In this document: in pieces, positions 47,201 to 58,872 of the stretch
Layout of the letters: the number at the start of each line of letters is the position of its first letter
How positions within the stretch are numbered: the stretch's first letter is position 1
Assembly (NCBI GenBank): GCA_903813345.2
Contig: CAIIXF020000005.1
Location: 6,759,375 to 6,823,374, forward strand
Reading direction: 5' to 3'
Source of the DNA: Owenia fusiformis
Taxonomy: Eukaryota; Annelida; Polychaeta; Sabellida; Oweniidae
DNA length: 64,000 nucleotides
Position numbers and translations under genes: made by a program
The notes under the pieces: generated by a model
Database searches by the model: none
What the model was told of the DNA's origin: nothing
Seen by the model: the letters and a program-made list of their open reading frames with translations, nothing else

Positions 47201-48842
47201 TGGTATCCCTGTTCCTAAATCTCACAGCACCTCTGATGTCCTCAATGCACTCCAAGTCCTGAAAGACCACACCTTCTCCATTGGACCCAAGGAGCATGAC
47301 GTAATGCTGGGAGTGGAAGACACCGTCCTTGGAGCAATCGCCAAGAAGAAGTGAACAACATCAAGGCAGACATCTTTAAAATACTTTTTTAAGGCTTGAA
47401 CAAATTGTTGTATATAACTGTAGTGATCACTCTGTGTAAATAAATCAAAATGATTGGTATGCACAGTATGCTATTAAAACAATGTAAATAAGTGTATATA
47501 AACAACTATATATTTGATCTTGTGTGTTCTTTAAATCACCGCAAATCCAAAACCTCTGTAACTGGAACACCTCCAAAGTGGAATGCTTTTTGGATGAACG
47601 GAGGGTGTTCCACTTACACAGGTTCTACTGTATTTACAGGTTAGAAGTGGCTATGTCTATGTTAAAATGCCAAAATTTATGTGAACAAAGATAAATGACT
47701 TAATTTAACCTGAGCTTAGTTAAATAAGCTCAATTTCAGGTTACGTTTATTGAAGGAGTACTTTAGAAGTTACAAGTAAAGTTGCCTGATTTAAAGAGGT
47801 TGAAAATGACTCAGAATAAGGTGGCCTAATTTTTTTAGTGTAAAATAAAAATTATTCTAACCTCAACAGCAAACCTCTCTCTGTCAGCCTTTGCTTTTTC
47901 TTCAAATGGTTGTTTATCTTCTGCTGTCATCTGGCGCCATTTCTCAGTGCTGATCTTTGTAACTTCAGTAACCTTCAGTAGGTAATTAAGTTATTAGTTC
48001 AACTGTACCGAGCTGTAGTACATTCAATTGATAATTTTAAGGGATCATTGGCTAAACTAGATGTGAAAAAACAAAATTAATTTTAGTTTAGTTGAAGGCC
48101 TTAATACTCACCAAAATGAAAATAGGGAAATAAACATATATTTTACATTTGTGAGGTTTTTCTTCATCCATCTTTTGTCAGACAATCAACATTTTACAAA
48201 ATTGTTATCTAATGGCCCTCCCCTTTTTGAGGGCAAAATATATGAAAGGGTATGTTGATGAGTTGATTCCTTGGTAAATACTGAGGCTTACATATTTTAT
48301 GTTAGTCTCAGGTAAATATGAGTCAAATTGAGTTTATTATCATTGTCTAAAACTTCTCTTTGAGAAATTGAATGGATCTAAAAGATACATGTCTTCATAA
48401 TCAGAAAATACGTAGCCTTCATTTAAAATAATCTTAATATTTAATTAAAAATTGCTTCCAGTTTTACATGAATCTGATTTTAATCAAAGTCTTGATTGAT
48501 TAAGACATACCTTAGTTGTATTTTCACCCCTCTCTTTCATTTCAGCTCTAGACTGTTGAAGAAAATAGAAATATGAGGTAGTTGGGCGTTTAGGAGCATT
48601 AGGATCTTTAGCACGTTTTACTCGCTTTTTCTTTGAAGATGTTGGTGTTGACTCCTGCTTGTCATCATTTTGATTGTAGCTTTTGAGCATCAGTTCGTTC
48701 TCTAAATTAAAAAGGTTTAGAAACAATCAGCTGTTTTACTTACATCTTCGTTGAACTTCTTCATGACTATGGTAAATGTCCAGCAGATACAACTGCACAT
48801 GGTGTCAAGCATAAAATTATATACATCATATTGCTTACCCAT
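44261..48842 (-). CDS. Two-HMG-box protein, HMGB-like, 221 aa
   Basis: HMGB proteins bend DNA without sequence specificity and help chromatin remodelling and transcription in the nucleus. Exons: 48842-48839 (only ATGG, then GTAAGC), 48701-48511, 47972-47862, 46052-45875, 44922-44816 and 44335-44261. They join in frame to 221 residues plus TGA. A basic Lys/Arg stretch (SSKKKRVKRAKDPNAPKRP) opens box 1, which continues SYFYFLQQSR ... EKWRQMTAEDKQPFEEKAK. Box 2 is DPDKPKKPLGAFFLFMKDFR ... GEIWSGMEADKKQEYKDRAE. The tail is short and acidic (SIEEYTEDSD) rather than the long acidic run of vertebrate HMGB1. The very short first coding exon fixes the start but is inferred. Introns hold a decayed transposase and MITEs. 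Confidence 0.88.
44951..45135. repeat. Short pogo-type MITE in an HMGB-like intron
   Basis: The sequence starts cagtaaaacctgtctcagtg and ends with a near complement (ttccactttacatatttcac-tgta). Internal ggtgttccactt motifs repeat. It resembles the terminus at 47560-47640. Confidence 0.55.
45543..45841. mobile_element. hAT-type MITE, 299 bp, 8-bp duplication
   Basis: Inverted ends TAGGGATGTCACAG and CTGTGACATCCCTA are flanked by a perfect 8-bp duplication, TTAGCTAC (45535-45542 and 45842-45849). TAGGG-type ends with an 8-bp duplication fit the hAT superfamily. The interior is rich in 'gggacggga'. It lies just left of an HMGB-like exon (45875). Confidence 0.9.
46190..47354 (+). pseudogene. pogo/Tigger-type DDE transposase, decayed
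   Basis: Pieces of the DDE superfamily-1 transposase are readable in changing frames: YHGVKISKDRLSAF and SNSTGTDKL near 46220-46290, KMAAQDRN near 46388-46411, LPPNCTSHIQAIDQGIIHSF near 46457-46518, YRKRLIRHILARL near 46525-46563, KAITVKDA near 46597, and the open C-terminal part WMASAWKKITTETIQRCFTC from 46896 to TGA at 47354. There are several frame breaks and a 262-bp MITE inside, so it cannot encode a working enzyme. It lies in the opposite orientation to the host HMGB-like gene, in its intron 3. The right terminus (to about 47640) carries ggtgttccactt...ggttctactgta. Confidence 0.8.
46624..46885. mobile_element. 262-bp foldback MITE inside the transposase
   Basis: GGATGCTG occurs directly on both sides (46616-46623 and 46886-46893), and the transposase frame is continuous across the two copies if the insert is ignored. 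The ends contain inverted blocks ccgggtagtaaatcctc and gaggatttactacccgg, plus acccggttttttc with its complement. An 8-bp duplication suggests hAT-type movement. Confidence 0.85.
47560..47640. repeat. Right end of the pogo-like element
   Basis: The sequence ctccaaagtggaatgctttt ... ggtgttccacttacacaggt-tctactgta ends with the complement of the cagtagaacctg-type terminus. It belongs with the transposase remnant to its left. Confidence 0.55.
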
Positions 48843-50003
48843 GGAACCTCTAATAAGGCAGTTCTTGGCACAATGTGGAGAAAGTCATTTTACCGTGTCT
48901 CAAAAGGTTTAAGGACATGTGCTGACTGAGAGAATCCAAATTGGAGGAAATACTGTTAGATCTAGAGGTCATAATAAACAAACTGCCAACACCAGTCTTT
49001 GTCCTCAGGACTATCAACTTGGGAACACCTAACATAACATTATCACCAAACTTTGGACACCTCAAAATTAGGCCTATCTGCCATTGCTGAGAGCTAGAAA
49101 TTTCACTGATGTTTGGAATGATTCTGTTTTTTCACTGGGCATTCAACTCTAGATGGTAGGCCGAGAGAGGTCATTTCTTATCTTGGAGACAAAACTTACC
49201 CATGTCTTTATTTTGGAGCACCCGACAAACTCTTAAAAGTGCCAGTGTACGTGTAGATTATCAAACTGAGCAGGAATACAACTTCTCAATTTTTAGTTCA
49301 AAATGAGTTTCCCGCCACAACAACTTACACATTCCAAATTTTACCATTTAAAACAATGATTTTCCCAGTATTTCTACAAAATGTTAAATTCTTTTCATAA
49401 AATTGATTCCATTTAAACAAATTACTTGTTTTCATGCATTCAGTATGATTTGAAAATCAAAGTATACACTAATCAAAATTACAGACTGTGTATAAGTGGA
49501 ACCGGAAGTGAATTTGTAATTTTGGTGAGTGAGTTTTTGTCTCTAAATATGTCAACATTTTGCTTACTAAACCTATTGAATCGCAGTTTTGTACAAAACG
49601 TACTTGTTTACATGCCATTCCCCAAGCAATACAACTGATTTTGATGGAAACTGTAATAATCAAGCCCTGAAACTGCAGTTTTAAAAATATCAGATTCATT
49701 CATGTTTGTTTTACTGTTTTTTAATTTTCTCGTACGCCAAGGCACAGGTGCACATGTGGGAGTTGGGTCTTTATTAAAGTCGGACATAGAAAAGATGTTG
49801 ACCAAAGATAGGATTTGATACTATATTTCAGATTGGATTAGATTATTTGAGAGCGACTCATCAAATTCACAGGATCTTATTCTGGACATTTTTTATCCAT
49901 CGAGCCTCATAAATAGCCTTCTAATTATTGTGCATGGAAGATGTTTTAAGCATTGTTGAATTCTTATCAAAACAATTACAGATTACTCACGTTTTACGAT
50001 GTA
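48843..50003. other. Region upstream of the HMGB-like gene
   Basis: It probably contains the 5' UTR and promoter of the HMGB-like gene on the minus strand, but no clear core promoter motif is visible. No other gene is supported; ORFs near 49430-49800 have no homology or splice support that I can see. Confidence 0.35.
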
Positions 50004-50232
50004 CAGTGCTCACCATAAATAAATGAAACCTGGATTTGCTAGATCTAGAGTGAGGGTTTCCCATGTTAAAAGAGAATAGAATTTTCAAGTGACCATACAG
50101 AGTATTCAAAATTTAAAATAAACAAAACTTAAGAAATGTGTATCTAGACATTATTGGAAAGTATGAAGTCTCAAATCACCATGGTCTGGGAATGGTGATA
50201 GAAAATCAATCATTTATTTATGGTGAGCACTG
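50004..50232. mobile_element. Tc1/mariner-type MITE, 229 bp
   Basis: Ends CAGTGCTCACCATAAATAAA and TTTATTTATGGTGAGCACTG are perfect inverted repeats of at least 23 bp, flanked by TA on both sides (50002-50003 and 50233-50234). Non-coding. Confidence 0.9.
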
Positions 50233-50284
50233 TATGTAACGACAAGAGATTTTTCATCAACCCAATACCATTATACTCAGAGGA

Positions 50285-50520
50285 AGTGTAAGTTGTCACT
50301 CTTTATTTTTTGTGACTGAAATTCCCTTTAGAATTTCCCTGCTCATCAACCTTATTTTTGATTATGAGAGAATATGTTAAGAGAAACAGTAAAAGGTCAG
50401 TGAGGTAAATTAGAAGGTGGTGTCAAATTATTACAGAAGTTGATTTTGAACTGTGAAGTGCAGGCATGACTTCAAAATCAACAAAAAGTGTTTTCTCCAA
50501 GCTTAGTACCCTTCAAGATA
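50285..50520. repeat. Diverged relative of the TTAA MITE at 5347
   Basis: The stretch aaaaggtcagtgaggtaaat-tagaaggtggtgtcaa parallels aaaaggtaagtggaataaat at 5738-5760 and its continuation (tagaagatggtttcaa). The ends are too diverged to place borders exactly. Confidence 0.5.
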
Positions 50521-51634
50521 TTCTATTTAGTCTCCTTACAGTGCTTTCCACAAATTTCCATTTTACTAAGCTTTTCTCACCAATTTATATAATGAACGGT
50601 ATGTGAGAAAAAGAAATCCATTCAATGAAAAATATTATTTAAGCAGAGGGATAAGGTAAAATGAAAAATTCATTTAATTTTTCCACCACCATCAATATTT
50701 TGAAATTAAAGCTTCGAGATATGTGGTTGGAAAAATTTAAGATATCCAGCTGACCACGTGTAAAGTCTTTTAGTTAAGACATAAAGTGTATTATTGTAAC
50801 CATATTATTTCTCCATACTACTTGCCCCACATCAAACAATAGCCAGCTTTATGATACCAAAGTATGTAGATGATTTTTTCATCAAAGTAAAGGGGTAAGT
50901 GAGACACCTTATCCCGTGATATCCACATCATTAAAGCAAGCGGGCACAGCACCCACTTGAGATTTTAAAATCAGGCTTGCATCCACCTGAGAATTCATTT
51001 GCACCCACTTGAAAATGAGAAAAATCATGAAAAATTTGCATATTTTGACAGATTTTCTGATTTATTTCAGAAAAAAATCCTGTGGATAGCACTGTTATCA
51101 TCTGCATATATGTACCAGATGGTACAAGTAGAATATTCTCTGAACATTAATGGTGGACATATCAGAGCAGTATATCAGAATGTCATTACCTGAATTAGGG
51201 ATACTGTTGAACACTGAGCATTTACAACTGTAGTTCAGCGATTTAATATTTTGAGTAATTTGAAACAATAGAATATTTCTGAGGTTAATGTGGTATTTTG
51301 GTAAATCTAGTTTTCGGCACTTCATCATTTAGTTACAACAGATCAGAGGCAGCTAGTACATAATCGCCTCTAAAAGGATTAAATCTGATCAAATTTAAAT
51401 CATGACTGGAAATTAGTTTGATGTTTTCTTGAGTTTTAGAAGTTCATTTTTAATGAATTCATGACAGTTTTCTGAATGGAATGCTGGGATAAGGCATGGG
51501 TGTCTCAAATCTCCCCGAATATGTTTCATATCAATATCATATCTGTAATTGTTAAAATTAGATTTATTTAATATTTCAGTTTGACTATAATGAGGATCAT
51601 GAGAAGATAACAAAGACAAGGAGAGATAGCATTT
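50521..51634. other. Region before the C1-domain exon
   Basis: No gene was found. The C1-domain exon has a T-rich acceptor (aatatttcag, ending at 51579) about 55 bases before its ATG, which implies an upstream non-coding exon that I could not place. Confidence 0.35.
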
Positions 51635-52088
51635 ATGGCCACGGATTATCTTGAGTATCTCTTGATAAGACAGATGGCAAACTATGCGACTAGTTCTACT
51701 GCAAAGTCACAAAGAGATAACGCAACAGATTCTGATGACGTCTTTGATGCTTTCAAAAGAAAAATAAATGAACAAGTTGATCATTATACAAATGTGTTAC
51801 AAGATGCTTTTATGGCAAATATTGGAGCAGTAGTACAAAGACGGCGAAGGAAATCTAGTCCAAGATCTGAACGTGAAAAACATAAACAAAATGGAACTAA
51901 TGGTGTTATACAAACTTCAGAGGAGAATCACATAGAAATGTCTCATTTTGATGGATTAGGTGTCAATAGTACACAGAAAATTGAACTTGGCAAAGGACAT
52001 GACTTTGAATCGCTCGTGATTGCTAACCCAACTTGGTGTGATAAGTGTAGTGAATTTATTGGATTTACCCAAAGCTTGAGATGCAGAA
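51635..52088 (+). CDS. First coding exon of a C1-domain protein, RASSF1/5-like
   Basis: The exon codes 151 residues and ends at AGAA|GTAAGT in phase 1. An in-frame TAA lies just upstream, so the first ATG is accepted. Residues ~45-100 are helical and basic (DAFKRKINEQVDHYTNVLQD, QRRRRKSS). From about residue 122 comes GHDFESLVIANPTWCDKCSEFIGFTQ-SLRC, the first half of a zinc-binding C1 (phorbol-ester/diacylglycerol type) domain. The HDF...NPTWCD.C..FI wording matches the C1 domain of RASSF1 and RASSF5, Ras-association tumour-suppressor adaptors, better than PKC or chimaerin. The second half of C1 and any Ras-association domain must be in later exons, which I did not find before 63681. RASSF identity is therefore tentative. 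Confidence 0.6.
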
Positions 52089-52128
52089 GTAAGTATGTTT
52101 TCTTCTCGCTATGTTTATTTATGTCACC

Positions 52129-52260
52129 ACCAAAAGTGGTGACATTGTTATCGCCTCCAACGTTTTTGTGTTCTGTGTTTGGTGTTCAGCAGTCAGCATT
52201 CAAAGTTCTGCATCTGTAACAATTGGCAGGTGGTGACATTTTGCATGTTAATGCCTTGCT
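52129..52260. repeat. Dispersed 'ggcaggtggtgaca' element
   Basis: The block tcaccaccaaaagtggtgac ... tgtaacaattggcaggtggt-gacattttgcatgttaatg also occurs at 36225-36310, 44460-44570 (complement) and 53503-53665, always intronic. The ends 'tcaccac' and 'gtggtga' are inverted. It is probably a small MITE family. Confidence 0.65.
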
Positions 52261-53500
52261 TAAATACTTGCTTTACTTCTGCTATATATCATCTTGTGCT
52301 GATGTGTGTGAGTACATCCCTCTGTCTGGGTTGGGTGCATGCACCACATAAATCTTGTCATCATAATTCCAGGAAAACCACTTACCTGTTCAACTACGTG
52401 TACAGGTACCTTAAATTTTTACATGTACAAGTATGTACTTGTATGAGCAAGACTAGTGCCAAGTATAATATGATATATTTCTCAATGCATGTCTTGCTAA
52501 ACTATTTCTTAAACCTTTTACTGATATTGATGTTTTTGAAATCAGACTAAGTTATTCCAGAAGTAATTATATGCAGCCTATTTCAACTAATATTTAATAT
52601 ATTATGTAATTATATATACAAGTACAGTATTTATATATTTTTGGTTAGATAGAGGAACACAGATTTAGGTTTGGAGTTTCAGTCTAAATAAATACAAAGA
52701 CATAGTTCTTGGGTGTTATCTAATTGTTTTATCTTAATTGTCCATGTCTTACATTCTTCAGGTTATAAACCATTGATATTCAATGTTTTATTGAGTTATC
52801 ATTTTTAGTTTATCTTATTTACTACCCAGTATTTCTGGTTTATATTAACCTGGATTCTATCCATCAGCAAGAAACTAAATAAAATATATCTTAGTTTATT
52901 TATACCAGAGTTACACTGCCACTGTGTAATAAACTTAGGATCAGGTTTTGTTGTTATCTTGTGTTAAGTGGTCAATTAATTAATGGACATGTAAGATAAA
53001 TACGTAGGCTAAAATATTTCCTACTCTGTTCTTAGTCATTAGCTTTGGTATATCAACATTCAACAGTGAGTACTATCCTTCAAAATATGCATCCGTTTTA
53101 CAATAAGCAATAATCACAAAAATTATACCTAGAGAAATAGATAGCCATGTGGTTGTTGGTCCTTGGATGAAGTACTCTTGGAATGTGAAATAGACTAATT
53201 ATGCCCCTTCTGTGAATGTGATATATTCTCAAGAGTACTACTCTATTAATAATCATATTATTCTACAATAGATCACATTACTGTGTTGAATCCCTTCAAA
53301 TCTGTTAGCAAATATTTGATAATACTGAACATAAACAGATATTCTAATCAGTGATATTACAGAATGAACAGTTCATTTGATTTAGGTCCAAAATCCAATT
53401 ATTTTCAATTACTTGTAACTAGTGAGATATGTACTTAAGGAAACTGTGTTATTTTGATTTGTGAGACAAACCTTCGTAAATTCCACTGCTGTTCTGTATT
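52261..53500. other. Intron-like DNA after the C1-domain exon
   Basis: AT-rich, with no exon that would complete the C1 domain in phase. No obvious repeat. Confidence 0.4.
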
Positions 53501-53502
53501 TC

Positions 53503-53665
53503 TAAGTCACCACCATATTGTTATAGTGTCCCAACTTTTTTTTTTGTGGATGGCAGTCGGCATTTGAAAGTTGGTATTCAGTGGTTGGTGTTTGGCAGTT
53601 GATGTTTGGTGGTTGGCATCTATAACAAATGGCAGGTGGTAACAATTTGCATGTTAATGCCTTGT
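53503..53665. repeat. Another copy of the 'ggcaggtggt' element
   Basis: This copy has an expanded inner 'ggttggtgtttggcagttga' run of about 20-bp units and the same ending, aacaaatggcaggtggtaac. Confidence 0.6.
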
Positions 53666-53706
53666 TGTGATTTCTAATGAAAATTGAAATGAATTGGAAA
53701 TATGCA

Positions 53707-54080
53707 TGCTTTACCCCATTAAAACAGCACATGGGCTTTATGCAAAATAAGCTTTACCCTATTAAAACAGCACATGAGCTTACAAAATAAGCTTTACCCC
53801 AATAAAACAGCACATGGGCTTTATACAAAATAAGCTTTACCCCAATAAAACAGCACATGAGCTTTATGCAAGATTAGCTTTACCCAAATAAAACAGCACA
53901 TGGGCTTTATACAAAATAAGCTTTACCCCAATAAAACAGCACATGGGCTTTATGCAAGATAAGCTTTACCCCAATAAAACAGCACATGGGCTTTATGCAA
54001 GCACATGGGCTTTATACAAAATAAGCTTTACCCCATTAAAACAGCATATGGGCTTTATGCATAAGATAAGCTTTACGATT
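53707..54080. repeat. Minisatellite, 43-bp unit, about nine copies
   Basis: The unit is gctttaccccaataaaacag + cacatgggctttatacaaaataa. Copies differ by one or two bases and small deletions. Confidence 0.9.
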
Positions 54081-55816
54081 GAAAAATGCTGATACAGATA
54101 GGTTAGGCTCACATTTCTCCTGTATTTGAAGTCAAAATTGGATTCAGAGGCGGATACATTGGATCAATACCTGAATTGCTTCTTTGCATCTATACCTCCT
54201 TCATTCTTGGACAACATAAGTATTCATACTGAAGAGTCATTAAGTAAGTGGACTTGTGTCTAGGTATAGAATTCAGATAATATTGCAACCATGCTGATTA
54301 ACTGACTTGTCGTTAATTTATTTAATATCTCACCACTTTTCTGTTGGAGTGTATTGAAGTCCTATGTCATATGTATATTGTGTATGAGCTACTTTTATGA
54401 ATTTCAATCATATGGATTATTCTAATGTAAATGCTGCTATAGCCGTGATCTCTGGCACAGGTTTGACTAATTTACAGGATGGCATGTAACTAGGGGTCAG
54501 TCTGTCATCCCAGGAAATAGGTTCCAAAGTACATCATTGTCTTCTTTGAAAAATATGAGCTTCCCTCTAAATCACTAATCTCTAGTCTCAAAAGTAGCAT
54601 TAGTAAATGCAACCCATTAATTAAAAAACACAGCCTCTCCATCATTGTAAAACATTGTCTATTATACAGGGTGCCCCAAAAAAACATCAGTTAATTCAAA
54701 GGTCTGTGGTTCTGTTTTTTGGGGTCACTCTGTAAGAAAAGAAATGGTTGAATATTAGATAGATGATCCTCATCTGATAGATCACAAGTCCCAATAAACT
54801 TGAAGGATCAACTTATCAACTAACTTTACAAATTATAGACTCTATAGATAATTTTTGAATTACTCATGATAATTTATACAATTCCCAATTTAGAGAATCT
54901 ACATTCGTCAAACATTGACTGATTTAGTACATGAATTAAAAAAATGACTGAACTTTAAACAAGGAAGTCCTCCATGTGGTTTTTGTTCCCCTTTTACAGA
55001 GGAAGTGAGAGGTCATTCTGACTCGTAAAATAGTAAAGTATGAGCTTTCACCACTTAGAACCTCCTGCCACATGGATATACAATTCTACAATTGTTAGCA
55101 TTTCAGTTAAAGTTTTCATTATGATAAACAGCAGGAACATATATTATGTTTTCATTGTTTAAATCAAAGAACAGGAATAACTTCAAAGACTTCAACCAGA
55201 ATAGCATGCTGCCTCATAGCCCCATTATGAGACTGGGTAAGTTAAAACATGGGCTTTCTAAAGACCATGGCTAAATTAGGATTAGAATGAAGTTTTAGTG
55301 CCATTTTAGAGGCTGTTGAGCCATGATGATGTCATGGTGATTATCTCTGTTCTACAGAAAAGGACAAGTATGGTGTCATCACTTTATATGAGTACTTTCG
55401 TTTCTCGACTTGTGGGTGTTTCTTCACCCCATAGTTGTTATCAGTTGGTGATGGCCTACAACATAACAGAAAAAGTAAAAGCTAGAACTAAAGTTATCAA
55501 AAACATCTTTGTTGCATATTTAGGCCACTCTATCTTGTAGATCAATGGTGTCTTTCTACATTTTTAATTTCCTGTCACAAATGTGTTAAGTATGTGACTT
55601 GACAATTGTCATTAAGTGCTAACAAGTAATAATTCACTTTTATTGGAACTGATTCATCATCCATTAATTCATTATAGTTGTTAGATCATATGATTAAGTG
55701 TTAATTTCGATAATTACACATTGTACTCAAATTTTGTACTTTTATTTTTATCAGCAGGATGCTACGAACTTCTATGATTTAGCATGCCACCTTCAAAAAG
55801 TGGTGACATATCAAGA
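54081..55816. other. Intron-like DNA, one tiny MITE
   Basis: No exon supported. A 66-bp inverted-repeat element is listed separately at 54667. Confidence 0.4.
54667..54732. repeat. 66-bp mariner-type mini-element
   Basis: CAGGGTGCCCCAAAAAAAC and the near complement TTTTTTGGGGTCACTCTG are flanked by TA on both sides. It is little more than two terminal repeats. Confidence 0.75.
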
Positions 55817-55983
55817 AATATAGACCGAAGAGCAAGGGTAATATTGTTGAATACACCCGGCAGGGCTAGGCACAAACATTTTCTGTACCCCAAACGACCG
55901 AAGGGAGTGAGGGGTTTGAAAGCTTTTGTGCCTAGCCCAAGGGGTGTATTCGGTGATATTACCCCTGCTCTGAGGTCTATATT
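55817..55983. repeat. 167-bp palindromic element
   Basis: Arms aatatagaccgaagagcaag and its complement (ctctgaggtctatatt) run inward through gggtaatatt.., gaatacaccc, gggctaggcacaaa and back. Long ORFs on both strands over it (55762-56140) follow from the palindrome. Confidence 0.75.
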
Positions 55984-58686
55984 ACGATTCAAACATGAAA
56001 CACCAAAATGTTTCGAATATTCATTATGGTCCACCATTACTATGACCCGCCGTTATTACGTCACACACTACATGTATTACCAGGGGTATTCTTCACGAAT
56101 ATACCCTGGGTGGAATGTTGACTTTGTTTACAGTTTATAGAAGGCGTGAATACAGTCATGTTCGAATGTTAAATAGGCTCTAACATTTGAGTGATGTGAT
56201 CAGCAATATCAGTAACAATTGTTACTCTTTTAATCGTTTGCAATAGTTAGAAAAGTAGAATTCAGATTGACTTCAATTTTTCTGTGAACACACACGTTTC
56301 AACATTATCAAATCAAAATCATTATCCTTGAGATAATGATTTAGGGTTCCATTTTTAAGAAAATGTGCTCTTTTTGGCTCTTGGGAAACTGGAAAAGTGA
56401 CCCCACGTATGGCTCTGAAGTTGCTGGTTTTTGTATTGAACAATAGAATCTATGTATTATAGTTTGCTTTCATTGATAGATGGCAGCTATATTAGAATTA
56501 TTCATACATTCTCAACTGATGACTACATTGTTAGGTTGGCCCTATTTACTTATTAATAATCTGATTTCCTGAATTATTAAATGGCAGAGATTGTTTAATA
56601 AATGTTCTTAAATTATCTATTATTTCAGAGTTAATGAAACAGTTCAGAAATATATCCTTACTCAAATAAGAGGCATCAAAATGATGTATTTTTCAAGTAG
56701 TAAATTAAAAAAGTATCACAATTTCTTTTTCAAAAATGAGAAGAAATTTTAGCCTTCTTTATGCCCAAGTGATATTTGTTCGAATAATGCACAATTAATA
56801 GTTGCCAAGACACAGACACTTATACCTAGATCCTGGATTCTTTAATAAATTTTATTAAGTTTGTACCAATCATTTATCCTGCTGTCAGGATACTACCCTT
56901 TGCATTCTCAATAAACAATAAGAAAATCTCAATTGTATTTCCTTTCAACGGGATTTCCTCATTTTGTGAACATCCCAAGATTCTGTTACATTTAGGCAGC
57001 CCACTTTAAAAAATAAAATTTGAATCGAGGCATGAAAGAGTATGATAAAAGTATATGTATGATTCTGACCATCCTGTATATGAATATAAGGTATACACAT
57101 CAAGATAAAAGACTCAATAAATTCATTCTCATGCAGGTCAGAATGCCTTCCTTATCAAATGTGTCGGTAAGTATGGTAAGCCATAGAGATTATGTTGTTA
57201 TGCGTCATAGTTTCTATGTTTAGTATTTCATCATTGTCAAGGTAATATTTTAGAGGAGAAGACATAATGAAAGATCAATAGAATTAAGGAACTGATCAGA
57301 ATTGAAAATAATAAATCAATGTCTTGTCTCAAGATCTGAAATTCATCTCTCTTTTCATGAGATGATGAAAGGGGCTGTTGTAAATTATAATGAAAGATTG
57401 AAGGCTGTGGTGACATGAAGACCCTTATGACATAACGTCATGTTTTAACAGATTATGTCACGTCTAGAAAAGCCTTAGATAAGGGCTCCATCTATTCATT
57501 TATCTTAGGAATGGATCAGTTTTTGAATTCATGTTTTATAGGGGCTGTTAAAGTAGGTGAAGCAATCAACTTTCTTCTTTGTAATTTATCATCTGACTAC
57601 ACACTAATTACATTTACCTTTTGCTAATACATGCATGTTCTCTTCATCAAGGGAGACATCTACGTTCTGCTATGGCACTCATGACAATCAGTGATCCCCT
57701 CGGCATAAGCAGGCCTGTTGCCAGCTTTTGCCAGGTGGTCACTTTTTAAAAAATTCCAATAGGTTCTCATTTGACAATTTTGGTGCCCATAATGGTGAAA
57801 AATGACACATGATTTTGAATTAAACCAGGAAATACACATAATAGAAACGATTAAGTGTAAAAGAGAAAGAGAAATACCACACAGATGTGTAACTTCCACA
57901 GAATATACAGTTGGTTAAATTAATAATATAGGTAATTTTGATTGAAATCATTGGATGATTTGCTTACTCTACTCAACTGCATAATTGAATAGGAAGAGCA
58001 GGATGTCATTTAATGATATTGTAATAGTATATGCTGGTATGGTGCTTCAAGTGTTTTCTCTTTTTATTAAATAAAAGAAGATACCAGTTATATTGCCTTC
58101 CATTTGATGTATAATGGAAACACACTTAGTAAATATTTAAAACACATGATATACTTAATTTTACTAATCCTAGTTTTTAATTCGGGGGGGGGGGGGGGGG
58201 GGGGTGTATTAATTAATGCAAGATACTCAGAGGCCTAGAGACTAGTCATATTTACTAACCTCTAACTAGGATGGATAATTTTGCAACTTTGATTCTGACA
58301 AGACCTTAGTGATCTCAAAAGTAGCTGTCATGGTTGAAATATGAAATTAATGAAAGCGGAAAATATATTGAGGAGGTTTACTGATTATTGCATATATTTA
58401 GTCACATTTGATCTGTGGCAAACGTACTGAGGCTATAGCTAACCATAATTGAGAGCATATGCAGTACAAAATAAAGGGACAGGCAGTACAATGTAGATTT
58501 TCTATATCGATTTTGTAAAGCTACAGCCAATGTATAGCAAATGTGACTGAGGCTTTTTTGAAAGAGTTGAAGATGAAGCACTTTTTAAAGACTCTTAAAA
58601 AGGGTTGATATGCATTTATTTTAACCCATTTGTCTTCACCTTTGACATCACATGATAACATTTTTGTAAAGATTATTTATATACCC
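55984..58686. other. Intron-like DNA
   Basis: No exon supported on either strand. A G21 homopolymer lies at 58184-58204. Confidence 0.4.
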
Positions 58687-58872
58687 AAGGAGGATTGGAA
58701 GCCAGGGTTCCAACTCGATATTCTTTAATCTCCACGCATGCGTCATTTGCTATTCGTGTCTGTATAATTTGTACGACTGCATGGAGAATGACCCGATACT
58801 CTCCAACAAAGCTATCGCTAGGTGATTGTTTTGCAGAATATCGGTGTTGCATTCTGGGAGCCAATCCTCCTT
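58687..58872. repeat. 186-bp MITE with AAGGAGGATTGG ends
   Basis: aaggaggattggaagccagg at the left and gggagccaatcctcctt at the right are inverted, and inner blocks (actcgatattc and gaatatcggt) also pair. TATATA-like sequence flanks both sides. Confidence 0.75.

Noticed and set aside
46743-47297. 184-codon minus-strand ORF
   Set aside because: It is the shadow of the pogo transposase C-terminal frame on the plus strand, and part of it reads the nested MITE.
55762-56140. ORFs of 91 and 118 codons on opposite strands
   Set aside because: They mirror each other because they read the two arms of a 167-bp palindromic element.
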